Counted from the stretch's first letter, positions 1 through 9,022 are shown. The stretch is DNA of 64,000 nucleotides from Armatimonadota bacterium (GCA_026392155.1 JAPLCP010000173.1:22164-86163), one strand, 5' to 3'. The notes: generated by a model from the letters alone, not told the origin. Numbers and translations are program-made.

Positions 1-1592
1 CGGCGCTTCATGTGCTCTGGGCGGGCTGGGGAATGCAGGCGTTTTTGCGGACGCGCTCCCTGGGGCCCGTGGCGGCGGCACTGGGCGCGGTTGCCTTTGC
101 TTTTGGCGGGGCCTTTGTCTCGAAAGCACAGTTCCCCAACATGCTTCAGGCAATGAGCTGGCTTCCGTGGCTGCTCTGGGGAGCTGAGCGGGTGCTGGCG
201 AAAAACGCGCTGGGGCGTGTGGCAGCTCTTGGGGTGTGTGTCGGGCTGGCGCTGCTGGCGGCACATGCACAAGTGACTCTGATGCAGCTCTACCTGGCCG
301 TGGCATGGGTGATTTTCCGTCTTGTGAGCTTGCCTCGTCGTGAGCGTCTTGGCGTTTTTGGTGCCCTCGCCTTGGCGGCTCTGCTGGGGCTTGGTCTGGC
401 ACTGGCACAGCTCCTGCCCGTGATTGAGTACGCAGGCACCTCCACGCGTCCGCACCTGGGGCTCCGTGAGGCGAACCGTTTCTATCTACCCTGGAAAGAG
501 CTGCGGTTGCTGGTTGCACCCAACTCCTTTGGCAACCCCGCGATGTCCGGGGGCTGGTTCGGAAAAGGCAACTTCTGGGAGCCGTGCTGCTACCTCGGAC
601 TGATCCCGCTCGTGCTGGCCTTTTGTGGCCGTGGGAGCCGTGAGCGGACATTTTGGATTGGGGCAGCCTTTCTGTGTTTCTGGCTGGCACTCGGGCGTTC
701 TGCGGGGCTGTTCACCCTGGCGTTTTACGTCTTGCCCGGTGTCAAGCAGTTCCACGATCCGGCACGCTGGCTCTATCTGGGAACCTTTGCGCTTGCCGTG
801 CTGGCCGCACAGGGACTGGAGCGGGTGCGTGTCAAAGAGCCGGTCAAGTGGGCTCTGGTGCTGCTCGCAATCGCTGATACGGTTTTCTTTGCGCGGACAC
901 TTCACCCAACCTGCGATCCTGCCGAGCTGTCGGGGATTGCCCAAGCGCCACCGCCGCTTGCAGGGCGTGTCTTTCACCTGCGGCCCTACGAAGCCTGGAA
1001 GTATATCGCGCCCTACAAGCACTACCGTGAGGTCTCGCTGACGAAGCTCTTTGCGCAGCCCACGCCCAATATGCTGCTCGGGAGCCACACGCGGCAGGCG
1101 GGTGGCTACGAGCCCGTTGCCCGGCGGGACGTGACCAACGCGCTCAAGGCACTGGGCGAGCTCCCGGAGGAGCCCGCGAAGCTCACCAAGGCCCAGCAAG
1201 AGCAGCTCGAAGCACTGGGGATTGAGCGTGTGGTGGGCATAAAGAGTGAGTACGCTCTGACACAGCCCGCACCTTTAGCCACAGGTGGGAGGCTTGTTGG
1301 TTCTCGTCCCGGCGAGTGGGTTCTCATCCCGGAAAGCCCCGAGCGTACCGAAGTCGTAGTCCGAGAGAGCTTTGCTTCCGGCTGGCGCGCTTGGGCGGAT
1401 GGGACACCTCTGCGTATTGCGCCCACCCCGCCGATTTTTATGAGAGTTTCCGTACCACCGGGCACGAAACAGCTCGTTTTTCGCTACGAACCTCTTTCCT
1501 GGCGTGTGGGGGTGTTTCTTTCCGGGGGCACAGGGTGTATACTGGTGGCATTCATGATGGTCTCATTAAGGAAACGGGTGTGGCAGAGCTAA
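1..1592 (+). CDS. YfhO-like multi-pass membrane protein (5' end outside window)
   Basis: The reading frame is open to the left edge, so the N terminus lies outside the window; the first in-window GTG at 12 is unlikely to be the true start. About 530 residues are visible, with many hydrophobic helices (clear ones near residues 15-30, 60-90 and 110-135), then a soluble extracytoplasmic part. The C terminus has the RESFASGWRAW and VPPGTKQLVFRY patterns typical of YfhO/DUF6044-type proteins, followed by a last helix and a basic tail. YfhO proteins are thought to help glycosylate lipoteichoic acid or other surface polymers; the substrate here is unknown. The stop overlaps the next gene by 13 nt, suggesting translational coupling. 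Confidence 0.75.
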   Translation, partial: ALHVLWAGWGMQAFLRTRSLGPVAAALGAVAFAFGGAFVSKAQFPNMLQAMSWLPWLLWGAERVLAKNALGRVAALGVCVGLALLAAHAQVTLMQLYLAVAWVIFRLVSLPRRERLGVFGALALAALLGLGLALAQLLPVIEYAGTSTRPHLGLREANRFYLPWKELRLLVAPNSFGNPAMSGGWFGKGNFWEPCCYLGLIPLVLAFCGRGSRERTFWIGAAFLCFWLALGRSAGLFTLAFYVLPGVKQFHDPARWLYLGTFALAVLAAQGLERVRVKEPVKWALVLLAIADTVFFARTLHPTCDPAELSGIAQAPPPLAGRVFHLRPYEAWKYIAPYKHYREVSLTKLFAQPTPNMLLGSHTRQAGGYEPVARRDVTNALKALGELPEEPAKLTKAQQEQLEALGIERVVGIKSEYALTQPAPLATGGRLVGSRPGEWVLIPESPERTEVVVRESFASGWRAWADGTPLRIAPTPPIFMRVSVPPGTKQLVFRYEPLSWRVGVFLSGGTGCILVAFMMVSLRKRVWQS

Positions 1593-1930
1593 CAATCCAA
1601 ACAACAAACACGGGAGAGATCCCTGTGATGGGGCTGAGTGGTGAGCTAGATGCCTACCACGCGCCTCGGGTTAAGGCGGAGCTTGAAGGGCATCTGGCGG
1701 CGGGCAAGACGACCGTTATTGTGGACCTGAAGCGTGTCGCCTACATAGACTCAACGGGTCTAGGGGTGTTGGTGGCCGCACGGAAGCAGGTTCTCGAAGC
1801 AGGCGGAACGCTCCTGCTTATCATTCTGCCCGAGAGCGCGGTTCAGCGCACCTTCACCATCACCGGACTGCTGGGTATATTTTCCATTTTTGAAGAAGAA
1901 GCGGCTGCGCTGAGCGCGGCGGCAAGTTAG
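1580..1930 (+). CDS. STAS-domain anti-sigma factor antagonist
   Basis: A 116-residue single STAS domain. The segment around residues 55-62 reads YIDSTGLG, the hallmark of SpoIIAA/RsbV proteins; Ser58 is the expected phosphorylation site for a partner-switching kinase. I chose GTG at 1580 because AAGGA sits at 1568-1572 with 7 nt spacing and because domain homology begins right after it. An upstream in-frame ORF extends into the preceding gene but has no support. No RsbW-type kinase or sigma factor is encoded nearby, so its partner must be elsewhere. It probably regulates an alternative sigma factor or a stress response. Confidence 0.85.
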   Translation: MAELTIQTTNTGEIPVMGLSGELDAYHAPRVKAELEGHLAAGKTTVIVDLKRVAYIDSTGLGVLVAARKQVLEAGGTLLLIILPESAVQRTFTITGLLGIFSIFEEEAAALSAAAS

Positions 1931-1952
1931 GCAAGTTAGGAAGGATAGCAAG

Positions 1953-3191
1953 ATGCATAAATTTTCCCGAGCGTCGCTTCTCAAGGCGCTCATTCCCGGC
2001 CTGGTTCTCTCCCTGAACCTGGTGGGCTGTAAAGATCCCAATGCAAACAAAACCGGCGGCGACCCTGGTACCGGGGCGGCAACCACAGCGGCAGCTCAGG
2101 ACACCAGCGGCGATACGATTAAAGTGGGGCAGTACGCCTCGCTAACGGGCGAGACCTCGACCTTTGGGGTGGAGTCCAATGCGGGCCTGACCTTTGCAAT
2201 TGACGAGCTCAATGCGGCGGGGGGAATTGACGTTGGTGGCAAGAAGATGAAGGTCGAGGTGGAGACGCAGGACGACCAGAGCAAAGCCGATGAAGCCAAG
2301 ACGGTCGCGGTCAAGTTCGCCTCGGATGCCAAAGTGGTGGCGGTGATTGGCGAGGTTGCCTCAAGCCGCTCCAAGACGGCGGCTCCTGAGTTCCAGCGCG
2401 CGGGTATCCCGATGATCTCACCTAGCTCCACCAACCCGGAAGTGACCAAAGTCGGAGACTTCATCTTCCGTGTGTGCTTTATTGACCCCTTCCAGGGCTT
2501 TGTGATGGCCAAGTTTGCCAGTGAAGAGCTCAAGCTCAAGAAAGTCGCTATCATGCGCGATCCCTCACAGGACTACTCGGTCGGGCTGGCCGATGTCTTC
2601 AAAGAGGAGTTTGCCAAGATGGGCGGGGCGATTGCGGTAGATGTTTCCTACAACGCAAAAGACTCCGACTTCCGCAGCCAGCTGGGCCAGATCAAGGCGG
2701 CAGGCGCAGATGGTATCTTCATTCCTGGCTACTACAACGAGGTTGGGACGATCGCACGGCAGGCGAAAGAGCTCGGCATTGAAGTGCCTCTCATGGGCGG
2801 CGATGGCTGGGACTCTGAGAAGCTGGTCGAGGGCGCAGGTGGCCCCGGAAAAGCGCTGGAAGGTGCCTACTTCTCCACCCACTACTCCAAAGACTCCAAG
2901 GAGCAAAAAGTCCAAGACTTTGTGAAGGCGTTTAGTGCGAAAAATGGCAAGGCTCCCGCAAGCCTCGTCGCACAGGGCTACGATGCGATGATGATCCTCG
3001 CCGATGCCATCAAGCGTGCGGGCTCGACAGAGCGCAAGAAAGTGCGCGATGCCCTCGCCCAGACCAAAGACTACGAGGCTGTCACGGGGAAAATCACCAT
3101 TGATGCCGACCGCAACGCGACCAAGAGCGCGGTGGTTTTGCAGATCAAGGGTGCCGAGTTTGCCTACGTCAAGACGATCGCTCCTAATTAA
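1953..3191 (+). CDS. Branched-chain amino acid-type ABC substrate-binding lipoprotein
   Basis: 412 residues with a lipoprotein signal peptide (hydrophobic stretch then LNLVGC, lipidated Cys near residue 26) and a low-complexity Gly/Thr/Ala linker. A full periplasmic-binding fold of the Leu/Ile/Val (LivK, Peripla_BP_6) family follows, beginning KVGQYASLTGETSTFG. The start has a good AGGA ribosome site about 9 nt upstream. The two permease genes follow directly, separated by a strong hairpin. The ligand cannot be read from sequence; the family binds branched-chain amino acids, amides, urea or aromatic acids. Confidence 0.9.
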   Translation: MHKFSRASLLKALIPGLVLSLNLVGCKDPNANKTGGDPGTGAATTAAAQDTSGDTIKVGQYASLTGETSTFGVESNAGLTFAIDELNAAGGIDVGGKKMKVEVETQDDQSKADEAKTVAVKFASDAKVVAVIGEVASSRSKTAAPEFQRAGIPMISPSSTNPEVTKVGDFIFRVCFIDPFQGFVMAKFASEELKLKKVAIMRDPSQDYSVGLADVFKEEFAKMGGAIAVDVSYNAKDSDFRSQLGQIKAAGADGIFIPGYYNEVGTIARQAKELGIEVPLMGGDGWDSEKLVEGAGGPGKALEGAYFSTHYSKDSKEQKVQDFVKAFSAKNGKAPASLVAQGYDAMMILADAIKRAGSTERKKVRDALAQTKDYEAVTGKITIDADRNATKSAVVLQIKGAEFAYVKTIAPN

Positions 3192-3197
3192 TCTTCC

Positions 3198-3227
3198 GTC
3201 CCACGTGAGCTAGCGCTTGCGTGGGAC
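3198..3227 (+). terminator. Hairpin between substrate-binding and permease genes (probable attenuator)
   Basis: GTCCCACG at 3198-3205 pairs perfectly with CGTGGGAC at 3220-3227 around a 14-nt loop, 7 nt after the binding-protein stop. It is followed by TTTGCCTTTT, a weak T-tract. The position suits partial termination or 3'-end protection, giving more binding protein than permease. It also argues against the TTG at 3217 as the permease start. Confidence 0.6.
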
Positions 3228-3237
3228 TTTGCCTTTT

Positions 3238-4200
3238 ATGGATCAATTTCTTCAGAACACTATCAATGGTATCCAGCTCGGAAGTATCTATGTGCTGATC
3301 GCGCTGGGCTACACCATGGTCTACGGCGTCCTCCGACTCATTAACTTCGCCCATAGCGATGTTTTTATGGTTGGGGCCTATGTCGGCTACTTTGCTTCCC
3401 GCTGGCTAAAAGTCAAGCAGCAGGTGACTCTCTTGGGAGGACTGGTACAGCTCCTGCCTGTCCTGCTGATCTCGATGACAGTCTGTGTGGCGCTGGGCTT
3501 GCTGATCGAGCGCCTTGCCTACCGACCTCTGCGCCGTGCGCCGCGTCTCACGGCTCTGATCACGGCTATTGGAATCTCGCTCTTTCTGGAAGGGGCGGCT
3601 CAGCTTCCCTTTGTCTTTGGCGTAGACCCCAAGTTCTATCCCGAGATCCTTCCCAGTGGCCCGGAGGCGACCCTTCATGTGGGGCAGAACCTGACCATCT
3701 CCCAGAACCAGCTGGTTCTGGTGATTACGGCGTTTGTGCTCATGGCAATCCTCTGGTTTATCGTCCAGCGCACCAAGATGGGCAAGGCCATGCGCGCCGT
3801 CAGTCATGACTTTGATGCGGCAGCTCTCATGGGGATCAACACCGATGCGGTGATCTCGTTTACCTTTGGCCTTGGCGCTGCACTCGCCGCAGCGGGTGGC
3901 GTGCTCTTTGGTGCCCTGACCTTTAAGAGCATCCTGCCCTTGATGGGAGTGCAGATGGGCATCAAAGCCTTTGTCGCCGCCGTGGTCGGGGGGATTGGCT
4001 CGATTCCCGGTGCGATGCTCGGTGGGCTGCTCATGGGCCTCTCTGAGTCTTTCGTGAAAGGCGCACCGCATGTCAAGATCGGCTCCTACGACTTTGACCC
4101 GTCGCGCTGGGTAGATGCACTGGCCTTTGTGATTCTGATCGTGGTGCTCCTAGTTCGGCCTGCGGGGCTGCTGGGCAAGAACACGCCGGAGAAAGTCTAG
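3238..4200 (+). CDS. livH: Branched-chain amino acid-type ABC permease (LivH family)
   Basis: 320 residues from ATG 3238, with eight or more transmembrane helices and the LivH-like opening FLQNTINGIQLGSIYVLIALG. The MVYGVLRLINFAHSDVFMVGA block is characteristic of this permease family. A longer frame begins at TTG 3217 but lies inside the intergenic hairpin, so I use ATG 3238 although no strong ribosome site precedes it. It forms the inner-membrane channel together with the next gene and receives substrate from the lipoprotein encoded upstream. Confidence 0.88.
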   Translation: MDQFLQNTINGIQLGSIYVLIALGYTMVYGVLRLINFAHSDVFMVGAYVGYFASRWLKVKQQVTLLGGLVQLLPVLLISMTVCVALGLLIERLAYRPLRRAPRLTALITAIGISLFLEGAAQLPFVFGVDPKFYPEILPSGPEATLHVGQNLTISQNQLVLVITAFVLMAILWFIVQRTKMGKAMRAVSHDFDAAALMGINTDAVISFTFGLGAALAAAGGVLFGALTFKSILPLMGVQMGIKAFVAAVVGGIGSIPGAMLGGLLMGLSESFVKGAPHVKIGSYDFDPSRWVDALAFVILIVVLLVRPAGLLGKNTPEKV

Positions 4201-4202
4201 CC

Positions 4203-5255
4203 ATGCAGAAGAAGATCTTAACGCGTCTTGGCGGGAGCGCTGTGACCCTGATCGGGCTGCTCGCGGGCTCGATGCTCTTTCCGCTCTACCTTCAGGATGT
4301 GGTCTACCGCGTGGTGATGCTCTGTGGGATCGCGATCATCATGGCGGTCTCACTGAACCTGATCAATGGCTTCACAGGCCAGTTCTCGATTGGACATGCG
4401 GGTTTTCAAGCCGTGGGCGCCTATGTTGCGGCCTCGCTGACGGTCTACGGTCACGACAAGCTCTTTCCTTTTGTGCCAAAAAACGGGGACTTTTCCTCGC
4501 CGCTCTACTCCCTGCTCTCGGGTGGCCCCGCGATGCTGCTCTCGATGCTGGTGGGAGGGCTTGCGGCGGCGGGAATCGGCTATGTCGTCGGCCTGCCCAG
4601 CCTGCGCCTGCGCGGCGACTATCTGGCCATTGTGACACTCGGGTTTGGGGAGATTATCCGGGTCGTGGTGGAGAACCTCGATGTGGTCGGGGGGCCGCGT
4701 GGCTTCTCAGGCGACCTGAAGTCTGGAGTACAAGTCCCGGCGCTGACCAACTTTTTCTGGGTCTATGGCACGGTACTCGTGGTAATTCTGGTGGCGCGCA
4801 ATCTACGTTTCTCGGTACATGGCCTGTCCTATCTCTCGGTACGCGAGGACGAGATCGCGGCGCAGGCGATGGGGGTCAATACAACCACGGTAAAAGTGAA
4901 AGCCTTCGTGCTGGGAGCGTTTTTCGCGGGAGTGGCAGGCGCACTCTTTGCGCACTATGAGCGGACAATTCTCATCACGTCGTTTGGCTTTGTTCGCTCG
5001 TTCGATTTTGTGACCATGGTGGTGCTGGGAGGGCTCGGCTCGATCACAGGCGCAGCACTTGCCGCGGTCGTCTTGACCGCGCTCCCCGAGGTTTTGCGCT
5101 ACACACTAGGATCAGAGTCCACAAAATACCGTCTTGTTGTCTATGCACTGCTACTCGTGATTATGATGCTGGTGCGGCCACAGGGCATTTTTGGCAGAGG
5201 GGAGCTTTCCCTGAAGCGCTGGTTTGGAAAAAAACAGGAGGTTGAAACAGGTTGA
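4203..5255 (+). CDS. livM: Branched-chain amino acid-type ABC permease (LivM family)
   Basis: 350 residues, starting 3 nt after the LivH stop with GGAG upstream. The conserved block LNLINGFTGQFSIGHAGFQ near residue 50 identifies the LivM half of the importer, and the C-terminal MMLVRPQGIFG motif is also typical. Several hydrophobic helices cover most of the length. LivG and LivF ATPases normally follow this gene, but the next frame encodes a NYN-domain protein instead, so the ATPases must be encoded elsewhere in the genome. Confidence 0.88.
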   Translation: MQKKILTRLGGSAVTLIGLLAGSMLFPLYLQDVVYRVVMLCGIAIIMAVSLNLINGFTGQFSIGHAGFQAVGAYVAASLTVYGHDKLFPFVPKNGDFSSPLYSLLSGGPAMLLSMLVGGLAAAGIGYVVGLPSLRLRGDYLAIVTLGFGEIIRVVVENLDVVGGPRGFSGDLKSGVQVPALTNFFWVYGTVLVVILVARNLRFSVHGLSYLSVREDEIAAQAMGVNTTTVKVKAFVLGAFFAGVAGALFAHYERTILITSFGFVRSFDFVTMVVLGGLGSITGAALAAVVLTALPEVLRYTLGSESTKYRLVVYALLLVIMMLVRPQGIFGRGELSLKRWFGKKQEVETG

Positions 5256-6544
5256 ATAAACCATTTGTTTCTGAGGTTGATAAGAAAAACCGTGTTGCGG
5301 TTTTTGTCGATTTTGAGAATATTAAGCGATCGGTAGACGATTTTTTTGAGAATGATCGTGTTGAGCTGAAGCTAGTCCTAGATGAGATTGCGCGGATGAC
5401 ACACGGGCGTATTGTTCTCAAGCGTGCCTATGCGGACTGGAGTGTTTTTCACGACTATCGCTCTGATTTATTGGATAATGCGGTTGAGCCCGTCCAAACA
5501 TTTCCCCTGACTCAAAAAGGAAAAAATGGCTCCGATATTCGGATGGCAGTGGATGTGGTGGAGTTTGTCCTTCGGCAGCCCGAGGTCACGCATGTGGTCG
5601 TGATCTCGGGTGACGCGGGCTTTACGCCGCTGGTGGTAAAACTGCGCGAGCTAGGCCTCCAAGTGCTGGGAGTTGGGGTGCGGGCCAGCACGTCTAACTA
5701 TCTGATCAAGGCATGCGACCGGTTTATCTTCTACGATGATCTGCGCGACATTCCAAGCACGGGTGCAAGCTCTGATCCCTCGGGACTACTGATGCGTGCC
5801 TTGACGGCGATGGGAAATCGCTCCGTGCCCGGCTCGGCGCTGAAGATCCAGATGCGTCGCCTTGATCCGCTCTTTGATGAGAGCCGTCTTGGCTTTAACT
5901 CGTTTCTGGAGTTCCTCCGAGCGAACCTGGAGCTCGTCGATGTCCACAAGCCGCCCGTTGGGGATGTGACTGTCGCGCCGCATGGCTCGCTCTCGCTTGA
6001 GGAAAAAGTGGCCTACACGCCGCCGTCCGCCTCAGACAAGATGCGCTTCTGGCTACGCGAGAATAACTTCCGCTACGTGGCCTGTGACGAGCGCCATCAG
6101 ATTATCACGGCTCTCTACACCATCTTCCAGAATGCGGAAGTTGAGGGCAGGATCTCTCTCAAAGAGGCCAAAGACCGGCTCCATGCCTGGTTTGAGGAGC
6201 ACCATCCGACCGTCTCCTGGGACTCGGTAAACTCGACGGTCTATCACTTGTTCTACACCTGGTGCTTTGACTTTGACCGGAGTGAGGAAGCGGAGAGCAA
6301 GCAGCTCTGGGATCGCCTGACGACGCTTCAGACCGATGTGCTGAGCGCCGATGACCTGATCGAAAAGACCGAGCAGGGGATCGCCCGCAAGCTCTGGGAG
6401 CGGGAGCGGGAAGAGATTGATGCGGACGCGCTCAATGCTTGGCTCTACGATGGTAACCCAGAGGCACTGGAAAGTGTCAAGGAGCTAATTGAGATCGTCT
6501 CCGCACCCGACTACACCACGGTGGGACGCGTCGGGGGCGGCTAA
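5252..6544 (+). CDS. NYN-domain (LabA/DUF88) protein with LOTUS/OST-HTH-like region
   Basis: 430 residues starting with TTG overlapping the livM stop by 4 nt. Residues 14-170 form a NYN/PIN-like nuclease domain: VAVFVDFEN (Asp20), NGSDIRMAVD (Asp95, Asp101) and VISGDAGF (Asp121) supply the acidic metal-binding set. Residues of about 172-240 (GLLMRALTAMGNRSVPGSALKIQMRRLDP by position) resemble an OST-HTH/LOTUS RNA-binding module. The C-terminal 190 residues are acidic and unassigned. Family knowledge suggests an RNA-binding ribonuclease. Its translational coupling to an amino-acid importer is odd and may only reflect operon crowding. Confidence 0.8.
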   Translation: MNKPFVSEVDKKNRVAVFVDFENIKRSVDDFFENDRVELKLVLDEIARMTHGRIVLKRAYADWSVFHDYRSDLLDNAVEPVQTFPLTQKGKNGSDIRMAVDVVEFVLRQPEVTHVVVISGDAGFTPLVVKLRELGLQVLGVGVRASTSNYLIKACDRFIFYDDLRDIPSTGASSDPSGLLMRALTAMGNRSVPGSALKIQMRRLDPLFDESRLGFNSFLEFLRANLELVDVHKPPVGDVTVAPHGSLSLEEKVAYTPPSASDKMRFWLRENNFRYVACDERHQIITALYTIFQNAEVEGRISLKEAKDRLHAWFEEHHPTVSWDSVNSTVYHLFYTWCFDFDRSEEAESKQLWDRLTTLQTDVLSADDLIEKTEQGIARKLWEREREEIDADALNAWLYDGNPEALESVKELIEIVSAPDYTTVGRVGGG

Positions 6545-6565
6545 GCTAAGGAGTCGAGTCGCCGT

Positions 6566-7462
6566 ATGAGCATCGCCAACCAGGCCTGGAGCTTCTGGAG
6601 AACCGTTAGTGAAGTCTCTCCTCGCGTCATCCGCGAGGAGATGACCCGCGACTACCGGCTGGCCCTCGTCGGCGATGAGGCGGATCGGGCTGCTTTTCGC
6701 CAGCTCTTACTGCCCGAGAGTGCCAGTCGTGTGGAGCGAGAAGACGGCGGGACTCGTCTCTTAGAGCTGCCCCGTGCCCCCGATGAAGGCACCTCGGCGG
6801 GCTGTGCGGCGACGTTCTATCTTGGAGCTACTGGTGAGCCCGTCGGGGTTCGTGGCCCCAATGGGCTGCCTTTTGTGGGCACACAGCAGCAAGCCCTGGA
6901 GTGGGTGGCACAGATGAAGCCCGATCTCTGTATCGCCTTTGCCCGGTATCTGCCGGGAATCCGTCCTATGGCCTGCAAGCGGCTGATGCTCCGGGCCAGT
7001 GAGACCAATGCGCGCTTTGCCTTTCTCTCGGCACTGCCAGGAATCTTGCCCGTAACCTTGCCTTTCTTGCCAGCATCGTCGGCGATGGATGTCTTGGTGC
7101 TGACCAAGAACCAGGCGATGCTGGTGATGCGTCTTGCTGCGGCACATGGCCATCCGCCGGGCTATACCAAGCAAGTTCGCGAGGTACTCGGAACGGTCGC
7201 AGGGGCGATGGGCTGGCGCTTGCTGGCCCGTGAGATTGTCGGGATGATTCCCGCCGGAATAGGGGTAGTCGCTAAGACGGCTATCGCCTACTCCGGCACG
7301 ATCACGGTGGGAAAGGCTGCTCTTTTTTACTACCAGAAAGGCCGCCAGATGACCGCCGACGAGATCCGCCAGGTGCATAAAGAGAGCGAGGCGGCGGCGC
7401 AGTCACGGGCGGAGCAGCTTGTCAAGAGCCCTCCGAGCCCTGAGGAGCTGACGGAACTCTAG
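6566..7462 (+). CDS. DUF697-like membrane-associated protein with degenerate GTPase-like N terminus
   Basis: 298 residues. The C-terminal half (MDVLVLTKNQAMLVMRLAAA through GTITVGKAALFYYQKGR) matches the DUF697 pattern found at the end of YcjF-like and GTPase-linked membrane proteins, with two amphipathic or hydrophobic helices. The N-terminal RLALVGDEADRAAF looks like the first strand and P-loop position of a Ras-like domain but lacks the GxxxxGK[ST] residues, so nucleotide binding is doubtful. It begins 21 nt after the NYN gene and is probably co-transcribed with it. The function is unknown. Confidence 0.6.
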   Translation: MSIANQAWSFWRTVSEVSPRVIREEMTRDYRLALVGDEADRAAFRQLLLPESASRVEREDGGTRLLELPRAPDEGTSAGCAATFYLGATGEPVGVRGPNGLPFVGTQQQALEWVAQMKPDLCIAFARYLPGIRPMACKRLMLRASETNARFAFLSALPGILPVTLPFLPASSAMDVLVLTKNQAMLVMRLAAAHGHPPGYTKQVREVLGTVAGAMGWRLLAREIVGMIPAGIGVVAKTAIAYSGTITVGKAALFYYQKGRQMTADEIRQVHKESEAAAQSRAEQLVKSPPSPEELTEL

Positions 7463-7507
7463 TCGGGCACGCTTTCTGCCAACGCTTTCGGAGATACTGC
7501 TAGGGCG

Positions 7508-8791
7508 CTAGCTGCCGAACTCCACCAGAAAGCGCGGGCAGATCTGCTGGGTATCGTAGACGATCATCTCGTTGTTGGCGACGGTGCACTTGCCGGCCTC
7601 TGCAAACGTCGAGTCGTAGCCATCTTTGCGTGGGTCAAGTGCGGAGTTTGCTCTCTGAGGGCGGAACACTTTGCCCATGGCGACATCGCAGAGGAACATG
7701 AAGCAGTGATTGTCGCTCTTACCGCGCCAGTAGCCATAGGCATAGTTCAGCGACTTGGTGCTCTGGTCCGAGAAGTAGATACCGTTTCCAAAGGCACGTC
7801 CACAGCAGTGTGATGCTGAGGCGGGAGCGATGACAAAGCCGCTACGCAGGATCGAGAGCAGGTTGCTGGCTTGCGTCCCATGCCAGAGCTCCTGCACGTT
7901 GCCGATTTTCTTGCTGTGCGCCTCAAACTTCTGGCTCATGGCGGCGATCTCGATCTTAAAGACTCGCTTTACGTCTAGGTGAGCGCAGGCATGCATCGCT
8001 TTTTGGGTGCTTTGGTACTTGCACCGGATGCGCTCGATCTCGTCTTGATCTGTGACCAGCTCCAGCCGCGCTTCAAAGAGCTTGGGAGCGGGGGCGGCCT
8101 CTTTTGTGCTGTCTTCGTCGGCCTTGAGGATGAGCGCCAGGCTGGCTTCCAGTGCATCGAGAATCCCGTTTTGCTTCTGGACAGCCTCGGTGTCGGGGAA
8201 GAGCACTTTGGGGTCGGGCTTGGCGCGTCCGATGTTCTGTGGGATGAGCATCAAGTAGTCGTTGAGGGTTGGGATGAAACATGCGTGGCTCCAGTCGCTC
8301 GCCGCCACAAACTGCCCGATGGTGCTGAGAAGCGCCCGTGCTTCGGTGAGGGCATCCTGGGTGACCACTCCGAGGGGCGTGGAGAACGTCCCCTGACTCT
8401 CGTCGTAGGTCATCGTGGTCGCTTCGAGAATCCGGTGGACATTGACCCGCGCCAGATACTGCACCAGCGCTTGCGTCTCCGGGGAGCTGGTGACGATCTG
8501 CTCGGCAGCGACTTTTGCCAGCGTCTCTCCCTGAAGGTTACTATTGCCCGCCGTATTGGCCAGCGTCTTTTGGGGCCGGTAGCCCTTGCCTTCTTTCTCG
8601 CGGCACTTGGCGTCTAGCTGGTACTCGCTATAGCTGGGAAAGACCTTGCGCTGCCCGTCTTCCCCGACCCGTCCCCAGTGCGTCTCACAGGAACCGTCGG
8701 AGAGGAGTTTGATGTTCCAGAACTTGTTGTTGTTGCCTTCAATATTGGTCAGTACATACCGTGCTTCTTTGACCACGCTTATCGTTGCCAT
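7508..8791 (-). CDS. WGR-domain poly(ADP-ribose) polymerase (PARP1-like)
   Basis: 427 residues with a eukaryote-like architecture. A WGR domain (Trp39-Gly40-Arg41 in the THWGRVG motif) is followed by a helical PARP regulatory domain (about 95-225) and an ADP-ribosyltransferase catalytic domain (about 235-427). The H-Y-E signature is intact: His304 in LWHGT, Tyr339 in GNGIYFSD and Glu408 in NNEMIVYD. Glu408 aligns with PARP1 Glu988, so chain elongation (true PARylation) is possible. There are no zinc fingers or BRCT domain. Such proteins are rare in bacteria (the Herpetosiphon enzyme is the known example). It is convergent with the DUF697 gene and monocistronic. It is expected to be activated by DNA ends through the WGR domain. 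Confidence 0.92.
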   Translation of the reverse strand: MATISVVKEARYVLTNIEGNNNKFWNIKLLSDGSCETHWGRVGEDGQRKVFPSYSEYQLDAKCREKEGKGYRPQKTLANTAGNSNLQGETLAKVAAEQIVTSSPETQALVQYLARVNVHRILEATTMTYDESQGTFSTPLGVVTQDALTEARALLSTIGQFVAASDWSHACFIPTLNDYLMLIPQNIGRAKPDPKVLFPDTEAVQKQNGILDALEASLALILKADEDSTKEAAPAPKLFEARLELVTDQDEIERIRCKYQSTQKAMHACAHLDVKRVFKIEIAAMSQKFEAHSKKIGNVQELWHGTQASNLLSILRSGFVIAPASASHCCGRAFGNGIYFSDQSTKSLNYAYGYWRGKSDNHCFMFLCDVAMGKVFRPQRANSALDPRKDGYDSTFAEAGKCTVANNEMIVYDTQQICPRFLVEFGS

Positions 8792-9022
8792 GTCTCACTT
8801 CACCTTGCCTTTAATCTCTCGCCCCGTGGTGTGCGGCTTCACCAGAAGACTCCAGAAGTCAGTGCTTAGGCGGAAACTATTGGAGGTATTGTGAGGCGAT
8901 CTCTTCTTGGCGAAAGGGGAAGCCACTCTTCACCGAATCAAGGCCTAGGCTCCCGGTGCCAACGGAGATCCACAGCGACGACCCAATCTCTCCGCGACGC
9001 TCCCCTTGCTTGCGTATTTTGG

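Noticed and set aside
486..1199. Long minus-strand frame opposite the YfhO-like gene
   Set aside because: Arg/Pro/Gln-rich shadow frame typical of GC-rich DNA, no start signal and no domain.
3217..3237. TTG 3217 as start of livH
   Set aside because: It lies in the loop of the intergenic hairpin; ATG 3238 matches the family start.
8792..9022. Open minus-strand frame between pfkB and the PARP gene
   Set aside because: About 50 codons without a start codon or ribosome site, and no family similarity recognised; treated as intergenic.
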